NCBI GenBank assembly: GCA_001657395.1
Contig: LYSY01000009.1
Location: 62,001 to 126,000 of the forward strand
Origin: Rhodospirillales bacterium BBD 1991-14
Lineage (GTDB): Bacteria; Pseudomonadota; Alphaproteobacteria; Kiloniellales; Kiloniellaceae
Direction: 5' to 3'
DNA: 64,000 nt
Within the stretch, counting starts at the first letter, position 1; the number at the start of each line of letters is the position of its first letter. This document shows, piece after piece, positions 12,416-19,867 of the stretch. The notes beneath the pieces were generated by a model. That model was not told the origin of the DNA, did no database searches, and worked only from the letters and a program-made list of their open reading frames with translations. The position numbers and the translations under genes were made by a program.

Positions 12416-13696
12416 TCAGCCCCTGCCGTGCGACAGGGGTTGCGCTTGCGGCAGTGTGGCCTCCTGCCGAAGGTCCCTTTCCTTGACGCAGAGGTGTAGC
12501 CCGGCGGAGAGAAAGCCCAGCAGGATCGAGGCGTACCAGATCGCATCGTAGTGTCCGAAGCGGTCGAAGTAGAGTCCGCCGATCCACACGCCTGCGAAGC
12601 CGCCGAGCTGATGGCTGAGGAAGACAAATCCGAAGAGGGTGCCCATGGCGCGCGGCCCGAACATTACCAGCACCAGCGCGCTGGTCAGCGGCACGGTGGA
12701 AAGCCAAAGGACGCCCATGGCCAGGGCGAAGATCATCAGCGAAAGGGGGGTCAGGGGCTGCGAGATGAAAGCGAGAAGAACCAGGGAGCGCAGGCCGTAG
12801 ATCGCCGCCAGCACATAGGGTTTGGGATAGATGGCGCCCAGGCGCGAGGCCAGGAGGGTGCCGGCGACATTGGCCAGGCCGACCAGGGCCAGCGCGCGCA
12901 GGCCGAAGGCCCGCAGTTCGTCGGGCGTCATGGTGGTCCCGCCGCAGAAGTGCACGACGTAGTTCGGCAGATGCGCGGTGATGAAGGCGAGGTGGAAGCC
13001 ACAGACGTAAAAGCCGAGGCCGAGCAGCAGATAGCTGGGCTGCGTAAAGGCGTGGCGCAGGGTCCGGACGAGCGGCACAGCCGCGGTTTCAGCCGACGGC
13101 GGGGCTGCCGCGCAGAGGCGCGGGATGCACAGCGCCATGGGCGCCAGCATGGCGGCGACAATGATCATGACCATGCGCCAGTCGAACCATTCGATGAGCT
13201 GCGAGACCACAAGCGGCAGAACGACCTGGCCGACCGATCCAAGGGCGGAGGTCAGGCCCAGGTAGGCGCTTCGTTTTTCCGCCGGCGCGGCGCGTCCGAC
13301 AACGGCGAGGACGACACCGAAAGCGGTGCCGGATATCCCCATGCCCACAAGCAGGCCGGTGCCGATGTGCTGGGCCAGAGGGGTGCTTCCGGTAACACAG
13401 ATGGCCAGGCCCAGAGCATAGCAGCCGAACCCGATCCACAGCGCCAGGCGGTCTCCCCACTTGTCGGCAAGGGCGCCGAAGGCCGGCTGTGCCAGGCCCC
13501 AGACCAGATTCTGGATCGCGATCGACAGCGAGATGATCTCAATGCGGCCGTCGAAGAGATCGTCGGAGACCGGTTCGACGATTCCGCCGAAGACCGCGCG
13601 CACCCCGAAGGACAGCGCCAGGACGATGCCACCGGCGATCACGATGCTCATGGACCCGCTGGTATCCCGGTCTTTCGCCAAGATGCTGATGGTCAT
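12416..13696 (-). CDS. Major facilitator superfamily transporter
   Basis: A 426-residue membrane protein with about 12 hydrophobic helices split by a central loop near residue 200. The loop-2/3 motif appears as AFGALADKWGDRLAL. The general form resembles the monocarboxylate/oxalate-formate branch of the MFS, but the substrate cannot be read from sequence. It is divergent from a LysR regulator (94-bp gap), which suggests that regulator controls it and that the substrate or a metabolite of it is the inducer. Confidence 0.85.
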   Translation of the reverse strand: MTISILAKDRDTSGSMSIVIAGGIVLALSFGVRAVFGGIVEPVSDDLFDGRIEIISLSIAIQNLVWGLAQPAFGALADKWGDRLALWIGFGCYALGLAICVTGSTPLAQHIGTGLLVGMGISGTAFGVVLAVVGRAAPAEKRSAYLGLTSALGSVGQVVLPLVVSQLIEWFDWRMVMIIVAAMLAPMALCIPRLCAAAPPSAETAAVPLVRTLRHAFTQPSYLLLGLGFYVCGFHLAFITAHLPNYVVHFCGGTTMTPDELRAFGLRALALVGLANVAGTLLASRLGAIYPKPYVLAAIYGLRSLVLLAFISQPLTPLSLMIFALAMGVLWLSTVPLTSALVLVMFGPRAMGTLFGFVFLSHQLGGFAGVWIGGLYFDRFGHYDAIWYASILLGFLSAGLHLCVKERDLRQEATLPQAQPLSHGRG

Positions 13697-13790
13697 CCGC
13701 GTCCTGCCTAGAAGCTTCGCATTGGGCGGCGATACGCCCGGATTGACCGGGAGGGTAGCGGCAGCTTATAGTTTTGAATAACGAAAATGT

Positions 13791-14711
13791 ATGAACTTAA
13801 AATTCAAGAAAACTGAAGTGAATCCAACCTTCGACATCGATGCCTTGCGTGCCATCGTGATGGGAACCGACCTGCGCAGCTTCGCCAGTGCGGCCGTACA
13901 GCTCGGGCGCTCCCAGTCCGCGATCAGCATGCAACTGAAGAAGCTTGAGCAGCAGGCGGGGACCCCGCTCTTCGTGCGCAAGGGACGCGGTCTCGTGCCG
14001 ACCGAGGCGGGCGAGGCTCTGGTCGCCTACGCGCGCCGGATCGTGGCCCTGAACGACGAGGCGGCGGCCACCCTCGGCGCCGCGGCGACCACGGCAACGG
14101 TCCGGCTTGGTCTGCCTCAGGATTTCTTCGATGACGTGATGCCCGCGACCTTGACGGCCTTCTCGCGTGATCATCGCACTGTTCATGTCGAAGTACAGGC
14201 GGGTCCGAACCACATCCTGGGACAGGAGATCGCTGCCGGCCGTCTCGACGTGGCGATTGCCTTGTTCAAGCAGCGGGCGGCTGCGGAAGGGGAACTGCTG
14301 TGCGATCTTCCGATGCGTTGGATCGCACAGCGGAACAGCGCGGCGCTTGCGGACCAGGATCCTCTGCCCCTGGTTCTCTTCAGCCACCCCTGCCATTTCC
14401 GCGAAGCCGCGCTGACGGCGCTCGATAGGGCCAAGCGGCGCTGGCATGCTGCCGTCACAACGCCGAGCCTGCCCGGCATCTGGGCCTCCTTGCGGTCAAA
14501 GCTGGGCGTTGCGGTTCGGACCGGGCACGGCCTGCCGAAGGACATGGTCTGTCTGCCGCGCAACGCCGGCCTGCCGGACCTGCCGCGCATCGAACTGAGG
14601 ATGCTCCGGGCGCCGGAGGCTTCGGCGGCTGCGCAGAGTCTCGCCACGATCCTGAAGCGGGAGACGCTCGCGCGGGTCGGCGGGGCGGCGGCCCCTGGGT
14701 GCGATCGATGA
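13791..14711 (+). CDS. LysR-type transcriptional regulator
   Basis: A 306-residue protein. The winged helix at about 16-75 contains the LysR recognition run LGRSQSAISMQLKKLEQQAG and the following FVRKGRGLVPTEAGE. The effector-binding domain follows from about residue 100. It probably controls the divergent MFS transporter gene. The ribosome site before ATG 13791 is weak; the intergenic region is AT-rich and contains TTAT-N8-ATAA (arms within 13767-13782), too short to call an operator. The helix-turn-helix assignment is firm; the target is inferred. Confidence 0.85.
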   Translation: MNLKFKKTEVNPTFDIDALRAIVMGTDLRSFASAAVQLGRSQSAISMQLKKLEQQAGTPLFVRKGRGLVPTEAGEALVAYARRIVALNDEAAATLGAAATTATVRLGLPQDFFDDVMPATLTAFSRDHRTVHVEVQAGPNHILGQEIAAGRLDVAIALFKQRAAAEGELLCDLPMRWIAQRNSAALADQDPLPLVLFSHPCHFREAALTALDRAKRRWHAAVTTPSLPGIWASLRSKLGVAVRTGHGLPKDMVCLPRNAGLPDLPRIELRMLRAPEASAAAQSLATILKRETLARVGGAAAPGCDR

Positions 14712-14782
14712 TGAACGGCCCTGGCCATTGCTCTATGGTTTCAGCAGCGGGGGTTCCCGCAGAAAGGCAGGAGGAGACAGCG

Positions 14783-15178
14783 ATGGTCATCACCAAGGGT
14801 TTCAAGGATCTGCTGGCCGAGGCCAATGCGGTCGTCGATGTGGTCTCGGTGCGCGAAGCCATGGACATGCTCGAGGACGCGGATGTGGCCTTCATCGACC
14901 TGCGCGAGCGCGAGGAGCTGGCGCAGGGTACGATTCCCGGTGCGGCCCACGTGCCCCGCGGCCTGCTGGAATTCGTCGCCGACCCGGAAAGCCCGATGCA
15001 CAATCCCTCCTTCGACCCGGCCAAGCAGCTGGTCGTGTTCTGCGCGTCCGGCGGGCGCTCGGCCCTGGCCGCAAAGACCCTGACGGACATGGGTTTTCAA
15101 CGGGTCGTGAACCTGGTCGGCGGGTTCCAGGCCTGGAGCGAGGCACAGGCGCCGATCGATCCCCTGCGCGACGTCTAG
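14783..15178 (+). CDS. Rhodanese-domain sulfurtransferase
   Basis: A 131-residue single-domain rhodanese. The active-site loop is CASGGRSA with Cys87, and the upstream FIDLREREELAQGTIPGA run is the standard rhodanese N-half. Such proteins carry persulfide sulfur; the acceptor is unknown. A strong GGAGGAG site (14770-14776) marks ATG 14783 as the start. The DinB-family gene begins 5 bp after its stop, so the two are co-transcribed. Confidence 0.9.
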   Translation: MVITKGFKDLLAEANAVVDVVSVREAMDMLEDADVAFIDLREREELAQGTIPGAAHVPRGLLEFVADPESPMHNPSFDPAKQLVVFCASGGRSALAAKTLTDMGFQRVVNLVGGFQAWSEAQAPIDPLRDV

Positions 15179-15183
15179 CAACC

Positions 15184-15777
15184 GTGGCGGAGGGGACGAC
15201 GGTCAACGCGGCGGGCCACCTTCTGGCGCAGGCGCGCAACAACGCCTGGGCGAACCGGCGCCTGCTGGCGGCCTGCGCTGCCGTGACGCAAGAACAGTTC
15301 ACCGCACCTCTTGGCGGGTTCTTCGGCAGCCTGCGGGCGACGCTGAATCACATCCTCTATGTCGACTGGTACTATGTCGACGCGCTGGAGGGCGGCAGCC
15401 TGGGCCCCGCAGCCTGGCGCGACGAGGAGCCCTGCAAGACTCCCGGTGATCTGCAGCGCGAACAGGCCGCCGTCGACCACCGCCTGATCGCGTTCTGCGA
15501 GGGCCTGGACGACACCAAGCTCGGCGCGCCGGTGCGCCTCATCCGTGCGGGCGGCGACAGGATCGAACGGGTCGACCGGGTGCTGCTGCATCTCTTCCAG
15601 CACCAGATCCATCATCGCGGCCAGGCGCACGGCCTGCTCTCCGCCGCCGGGGTCGAGCCGCCGCAGCTCGACGAATTCTTCCTCAACCAGGACAGAGACT
15701 TTCGCACTGAAGAGTTGGACGCGCTCGGCTGGCGGGAGGAGGATCTCTGGCGGGCCTGGCCTGAGCCCAACGCCTGA
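15184..15777 (+). CDS. DinB family metal-binding protein
   Basis: A 197-residue four-helix DinB-type protein. The metal-site histidines are in LNHILYVDWYYVDAL (about residues 54-68) and FQHQIHHRGQAHGLL (about 138-152). DinB proteins are often thiol-dependent S-transferases or damage-induced proteins of unknown substrate. The start is a GTG at 15184, only 5 bp after the rhodanese stop. Its 3' end forms a hairpin shared with the convergent photolyase gene. Confidence 0.85.
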   Translation: MAEGTTVNAAGHLLAQARNNAWANRRLLAACAAVTQEQFTAPLGGFFGSLRATLNHILYVDWYYVDALEGGSLGPAAWRDEEPCKTPGDLQREQAAVDHRLIAFCEGLDDTKLGAPVRLIRAGGDRIERVDRVLLHLFQHQIHHRGQAHGLLSAAGVEPPQLDEFFLNQDRDFRTEELDALGWREEDLWRAWPEPNA

Positions 15778-15794
15778 TCGGCTCTAGGCGTTGG
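15767..15794. terminator. Shared hairpin between convergent DinB and photolyase genes
   Basis: CCAACGCC (15767-15774) and GGCGTTGG (15787-15794) form a perfect 8-bp stem with a 12-base loop. Each arm encodes the last residues of one gene (both end Asn-Ala), and both stop codons fall in the loop. There is no U-tract, so it may serve as a bidirectional transcript end or be a by-product of the two coding ends. Confidence 0.45.
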
Positions 15795-17235
15795 CGGCCT
15801 TCTTCATGTCCTCATAGCCGCCGAGTGCGCGGGCCCGGGCCGCCTTGTGGTCGACGATGGGATTGGGGTAGGTCTCGCCGAGAACGATGCCGGCGTCCGC
15901 CAGCACCGGAGCCGGCGCTTCCCAGGGCTTGTTCAGATAGGCGTCCGGCAGTGTCGCGATCTCCGGAACCCAACGTCTGACATAGCGGCCCTCGGGATCG
16001 AACTTCTCGCCCTGGGTGATGGGATTGAAAATGCGGAAGTAGGGCGCTGCATCGGCGCCGGAGCCGGCGACCCACTGCCAGCCGGCGGCGTTGTTGGCCA
16101 GGTCGGCATCCACCAGCGTATCCCAGAACCATGCCTCGCCCCGCTGCCAGGGGATCAGCAGATGTTTCACCAGGAAGGACGCGGTGATCATGCGCACCCG
16201 GTTGTGCATCCACCCGCTGTGCCAGAGCTCGCGCATGCCGGCATCGACGATGGGGTAGCCGGTGCGGCCACGGCACCAGGCTTCGAAACCGGCATCGTCA
16301 TCGCGCCAGGGGTAGCCGTCGAATTCCGGCCGCCAGGAGCGCTCGGCAAAGTCCGGCCAGTGATACAGCAGGACATGGGAGAAGTCGCGCCAGCCGAGTT
16401 GACGCAGAAAGCCCATGACCCCGTCTTCCTTTGCGGTGCCGGCGGCGATCGCCTGCTGTCCCGCCTGCCAGACCTGTCTCGGAGAGACCTCGCCCCAGTG
16501 GAGATGCGGGGAGAGCCGCGACGTCGCCGGCTCGTCGGGACGGTCCCGGCGCGCGCTGTAGGCGCCGGCCGCTTCGTCCAGGAAGGCCTGCAGCCGGGCT
16601 GCGGCACCCGCTTCGCCGGGTGTCCAACGGTCGCGCAGACCGCCCGCCCAGTCGGGCTTGCTTGGCAGCAGGTCCCAGTCTTCCAGCCGTTCGCTCTCGA
16701 CACCCTTCAAGCCGTCGATGGTCTTGGGCGCCGGTTCGGGCGCGGGCGGTGCCGGGGCCGCCAGCATGGCCTTCCAGAAGGGTGTGAAGACCTTATAGGG
16801 GCCGCCGCTGCCGGTGCGAATCTCCCAGGGCTCGAAGAGCAGGCTGCCGTTGAAGCTTTCCGCCGCAAGGCCACTTTCCCGAAGGCTTGCTTTCAGCGCC
16901 TTGTCCCGGGCGATGGCGAAGGGCTCGTAACAGCGGTTCCAGTAGACGGTGGTCGCGCCGGTCTCCGCCGCCAGGGCCGGCAGGATCTCCGCGGCGTCGC
17001 CGCGGCGCAGACACAAAGGCGCGCCCTTGGATTCCAGGTCGCGGGTCAGCGCGGCGAGCGAATGATGCAGCCACCAGCGTGCCGCGCCGCCTGGCTTCCA
17101 GGCCCCAGCATTGGCGTCGTCCAGAATGAACAGGGGCAGAACCTCGCCGCCTTGCGCGCAAGCGGCCTGCAGAGCCGGGTTGTCGGCCAGGCGCAGGTCC
17201 TGGCGCAGCCAGACGATACTGGGTGGAACGGTCAT
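15784..17235 (-). CDS. phrB: Deoxyribodipyrimidine photolyase (cryptochrome/photolyase family)
   Basis: A 483-residue class I photolyase that repairs UV-induced cyclobutane pyrimidine dimers in light. The N-terminal antenna domain starts [17 protein letters not shown]. The FAD domain has the characteristic run [20 protein letters not shown] and the [20 protein letters not shown] segment. Length is normal. ATG 17235 fits the family start; upstream in-frame codons read into the promoter region. It is convergent with the DinB gene and divergent from the first FAS1 gene. Confidence 0.94.
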   Translation of the reverse strand: MTVPPSIVWLRQDLRLADNPALQAACAQGGEVLPLFILDDANAGAWKPGGAARWWLHHSLAALTRDLESKGAPLCLRRGDAAEILPALAAETGATTVYWNRCYEPFAIARDKALKASLRESGLAAESFNGSLLFEPWEIRTGSGGPYKVFTPFWKAMLAAPAPPAPEPAPKTIDGLKGVESERLEDWDLLPSKPDWAGGLRDRWTPGEAGAAARLQAFLDEAAGAYSARRDRPDEPATSRLSPHLHWGEVSPRQVWQAGQQAIAAGTAKEDGVMGFLRQLGWRDFSHVLLYHWPDFAERSWRPEFDGYPWRDDDAGFEAWCRGRTGYPIVDAGMRELWHSGWMHNRVRMITASFLVKHLLIPWQRGEAWFWDTLVDADLANNAAGWQWVAGSGADAAPYFRIFNPITQGEKFDPEGRYVRRWVPEIATLPDAYLNKPWEAPAPVLADAGIVLGETYPNPIVDHKAARARALGGYEDMKKAANA

Positions 17236-17533
17236 CGCAGTGCCAAGTATGGGAGTTTCATGCCGGAATCGGGAAGGAACCGCCTTACCAATTATGGCGC
17301 GGATTGGGGAAGCCAAGCCCTTCCAGATGTCATTTGCACACGAATTTCAGCCGGTTCGGCCATCATTGTGGGAAAAATTCACATTTTTTTGGTCTGGCAT
17401 CTTGACGGCCCGGATCCGGGCTCTACTTCCCGGGACAAGCGCGCGACAAGTGAACCGGGGGAAACGGTCAGGCTATCGCCAACAGCCTCTGTCGCCGCCT
17501 CAGCAAGACCACTGTTTTAGAGGAGGCATCTTC

Positions 17534-18022
17534 ATGAAAACCCTTTCGCGCGCGCTTTTCGCCGCCGCCGTTGCGGCCCCGCTCGCCCTTTCGTCCATCG
17601 CTGCCAAGGCGGCCGACATCGTCGACACCGCTGTCGGGGCCGGCCAGTTCGAAACGCTCGTCGCTGCGGTGCAGGCCGCGGGCCTGGTCGACACGCTGAA
17701 GGGCGACGGTCCTTTCACCGTCTTCGCGCCGACCGACGAGGCCTTTGCCAAGCTGCCGGCCGGCACGGTTGAAAGCCTGCTGAAGCCTGAAAACAAGGAC
17801 CAGCTGATTGCGGTTCTGACCTACCATGTCGTGCCGGGCAAGGTGATGTCCGGTGATCTTGCGAACAAGCAGATGAAGGCCGGTACGGTCCAGGGCAGTA
17901 AGCTCAGCATCAACGCCCTGAATGGTGGCGTTGCCGTCGACAACGCCCAGGTCGTCCAGGCTGACATCGAAACTTCCAACGGCGTCATCCACGTGATCGA
18001 CACCGTGGTGCTGCCCCAGTAG
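17534..18022 (+). CDS. Secreted fasciclin (FAS1) domain protein, copy 1
   Basis: A 162-residue protein made of a signal peptide (about 1-27, ending AAKAA) and one complete FAS1 domain. The domain shows the conserved [17 protein letters not shown] (H1 box) and the C-terminal [14 protein letters not shown] (H2 box). FAS1 domains mediate adhesion or matrix contacts; bacterial single-domain forms are secreted or periplasmic. AGAGGAGG precedes ATG 17534. It is a tandem duplicate of the gene at 18521, with 23 differences in 162 aligned residues by eye. Confidence 0.92.
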   Translation: MKTLSRALFAAAVAAPLALSSIAAKAADIVDTAVGAGQFETLVAAVQAAGLVDTLKGDGPFTVFAPTDEAFAKLPAGTVESLLKPENKDQLIAVLTYHVVPGKVMSGDLANKQMKAGTVQGSKLSINALNGGVAVDNAQVVQADIETSNGVIHVIDTVVLPQ

Positions 18023-18520
18023 GACGCCAAACTCAAGGCATCAAACGTAATACGTCTTACTGCGCACCGCCGTTTAACTTCGGCGGCAGTGTTTCAGCGA
18101 GCGGCCGCTCCGATCATTCGGGGCGGCCGTTGCTGTGCTCGCGGTTGTTGTTCTGAGCGCTGCTCAATGCTGTAGGGGCGGCTTTGCTTCTGCAGCTCTG
18201 ACGGCTCACAACACTGTTTGAAGTCGCGCGGAGCAGGACTCGATGACGCGCGGAGCACGACGGCAAGCGGCCTGGGCGCGGGTTTGGCTGTGTTCTTTCT
18301 GGGGCCGCTGCGGCCGCGCCGGCACGCGATCAAGGGCTTAGGCCGCGAGTGCCCGAATCTTAAATTTTCTTCATCCGATCAGCCACTTGATGCCTGCGGC
18401 GGTTGCGCTAGATCGGGTGTTAAGCGAACGGCATCGAAACCGATGAAAGCGGTTTGGCTGACAGCAACAGTCGCTGCCTTCGTCTCAGCAAGAAATCCAA
18501 ACTCATGGAGGAGGCACCTC
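18023..18520 (+). other. 498-bp gap between the two FAS1 genes
   Basis: Two hairpins follow copy 1. The first is CCGCCG/CGGCGG (18067-18086). The second, AGCGGCCGCTCC (18100-18111) with GGGGCGGCCGTT (18120-18131), is a decayed version of the terminator after copy 2. The last 50 bp, containing CTCAGCAAGA and the GGAGGAGG ribosome site, resemble the leader of copy 1. The duplication therefore included leader, gene and terminator. No convincing gene lies in the rest. Confidence 0.55.
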
Positions 18521-19009
18521 ATGAAGGCCCTTTCACGTACCCTTTTTGCCGCCGCCGTTGCGGCCCCTCTCGCGCTTTCGTCCATCGCCGCCAAGGCCGC
18601 CGACATCGTCGACACCGCCGTTGAGGCCGGTCAGTTCGAGACCCTGGTGGCTGCGGTCCAGGCCGCCGGTCTGGTCGAGACGCTGAAGGGTGACGGCCCC
18701 TTCACGGTCTTTGCGCCGACCGACGAAGCCTTTGCCAAGCTGCCGGAAGGCACGGTCGAGAACCTGCTGAAGCCGGAAAACAAGGATCAGCTTGTTGCGA
18801 TCCTGACCTACCACGTCGTGCCGGGTAAGGTGATGTCCGGCGACATCGCCGGCAAGATGACCGAGGCGACGACGGTCCAGGGCAGCGAGCTTACCATCGA
18901 TGCCATGAAGGGCGGCGTCCAGGTCGAGGAGGCGCAGGTCATCCAGGCCGACATCGAAACCTCCAACGGCGTCATCCACGTCATCGACACCGTGGTGCTG
19001 CCCCAGTAA
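18521..19009 (+). CDS. Secreted fasciclin (FAS1) domain protein, copy 2
   Basis: The same length (162 residues), signal peptide and FAS1 H1/H2 boxes as copy 1. The two copies differ mainly at about 110-140, where copy 2 reads [19 protein letters not shown]; this is the part of the fold most exposed in FAS1 structures, so divergence may reflect surface specialisation. GGAGGAGG lies just before ATG 18521. The stop codon sits in a 16-bp repeat present nearly three times. Confidence 0.92.
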   Translation: MKALSRTLFAAAVAAPLALSSIAAKAADIVDTAVEAGQFETLVAAVQAAGLVETLKGDGPFTVFAPTDEAFAKLPEGTVENLLKPENKDQLVAILTYHVVPGKVMSGDIAGKMTEATTVQGSELTIDAMKGGVQVEEAQVIQADIETSNGVIHVIDTVVLPQ

Positions 19010-19047
19010 CGGATCGACCCAGTAACGGATCGACCCAGTAACGGATC
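19002..19047. repeat. 16-bp unit repeated 2.9 times across the FAS1-2 stop codon
   Basis: CCCAGTAACGGATCGA occurs at 19002-19017 and 19018-19033, followed by 14 matching bases at 19034-19047. Each unit contains TAA (19007, 19023, 19039). Since 16 is not a multiple of three, the three TAAs fall in three different frames. Confidence 0.95.
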
Positions 19048-19090
19048 AGTTCCAATCCGCATGCCGCCATCCCCCCGGCGGCAGCGTTCG

Positions 19091-19130
19091 AGCGGCCGCC
19101 CCATCCCCCGGGGGCGGCCGCTTTCCGTTT
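19091..19130 (+). terminator. Intrinsic terminator after FAS1 copy 2
   Basis: AGCGGCCGCCCC (19091-19102) and GGGGCGGCCGCT (19111-19122) form a perfect 12-bp stem with an 8-base loop, followed by the T-rich TTCCGTTT. A decayed copy of the same hairpin follows the first FAS1 gene. Confidence 0.8.
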
Positions 19131-19138
19131 GATCTGCG

Positions 19139-19867
19139 CTATCCGACCACGGCGCTGTGCGGGTAGGGGAAGACCTGGCGGCGGCCCAGCAGCATGACCT
19201 GGAAGCGCGGCCCCAGAAGCCCTGCGATGGCCGGGTCGAGAACGTTGAGGCCGCCCGTATAGGCGCCGAAGGCGGGCAGGATGAGTCGCCGGCCGTCGGT
19301 GATGAAGCAGGGCGCGGAGATGCGCTTGCCGCGCACGCGCACCGCGGCCTTGGGGTGGAAGTGACCGGAGATTTCACCAAAGACTTCGCCGGCCGTGGCG
19401 CCCGGCTCGGCCTCATGGCGGAAGGTGAGGGCGCCTTCCGTCCAAACGGCCTCCACCGTTCCGCCCAGATCCTCCGGCGGCGCCGGGTCGTGGTTGCCGG
19501 CAATCCAGATCCAGTCGTGGCGGGCGGTCAGATCGCGCAGGCGCCGCACAATGGGGGCGGGCAGGCGCGCCGCCGCCCCCTGGTCGTGAAAGGAATCGCC
19601 CAGGCAGATCAGCCGTTCCACGGCATGGCGGGCCAGCACCGCCTCCAGCCTGTCGAGGGTCGCCGCCGTGTCGTAGGGCGGCAGGAACTGGCCGCGCTCG
19701 GCAAAGGCCGAGCCCTTCTCGAAATGCAGGTCCGCCACCACGGCCAGGCGCCGGTCCGGCCAGAGCAGGGCGCCGTAATGGTCGGCGATCAGCTCCACCC
19801 CGTTCACCAGCAGCCGGCCGCTGCGCCGGTCCGGCTGCGGCGCCGGGGTCTCCGCCGCGCCGCTCAC
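19139..19867 (-). CDS. pdeM: Ligase-associated DNA damage response phosphoesterase PdeM
   Basis: A 242-residue calcineurin-like phosphoesterase. Metal-binding motifs are in order: VADLHFEKG (about 44-52), CLGDSFHD (about 88-95), AGNHD (about 122-126) and SGHFHPK (about 166-172). This matches the PdeM family found with bacterial ATP-dependent ligase and Lhr-type helicase genes. It overlaps the helicase gene by 4 bp, so the two are translationally coupled. The other two partners (exonuclease, ligase) are 10 kb away. Confidence 0.9.
   Translation of the reverse strand: MSGAAETPAPQPDRRSGRLLVNGVELIADHYGALLWPDRRLAVVADLHFEKGSAFAERGQFLPPYDTAATLDRLEAVLARHAVERLICLGDSFHDQGAAARLPAPIVRRLRDLTARHDWIWIAGNHDPAPPEDLGGTVEAVWTEGALTFRHEAEPGATAGEVFGEISGHFHPKAAVRVRGKRISAPCFITDGRRLILPAFGAYTGGLNVLDPAIAGLLGPRFQVMLLGRRQVFPYPHSAVVG

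Noticed and set aside
19002-19047. CRISPR-like short repeats
   Set aside because: The units are directly adjacent with no spacers, and no cas gene is present in the window.
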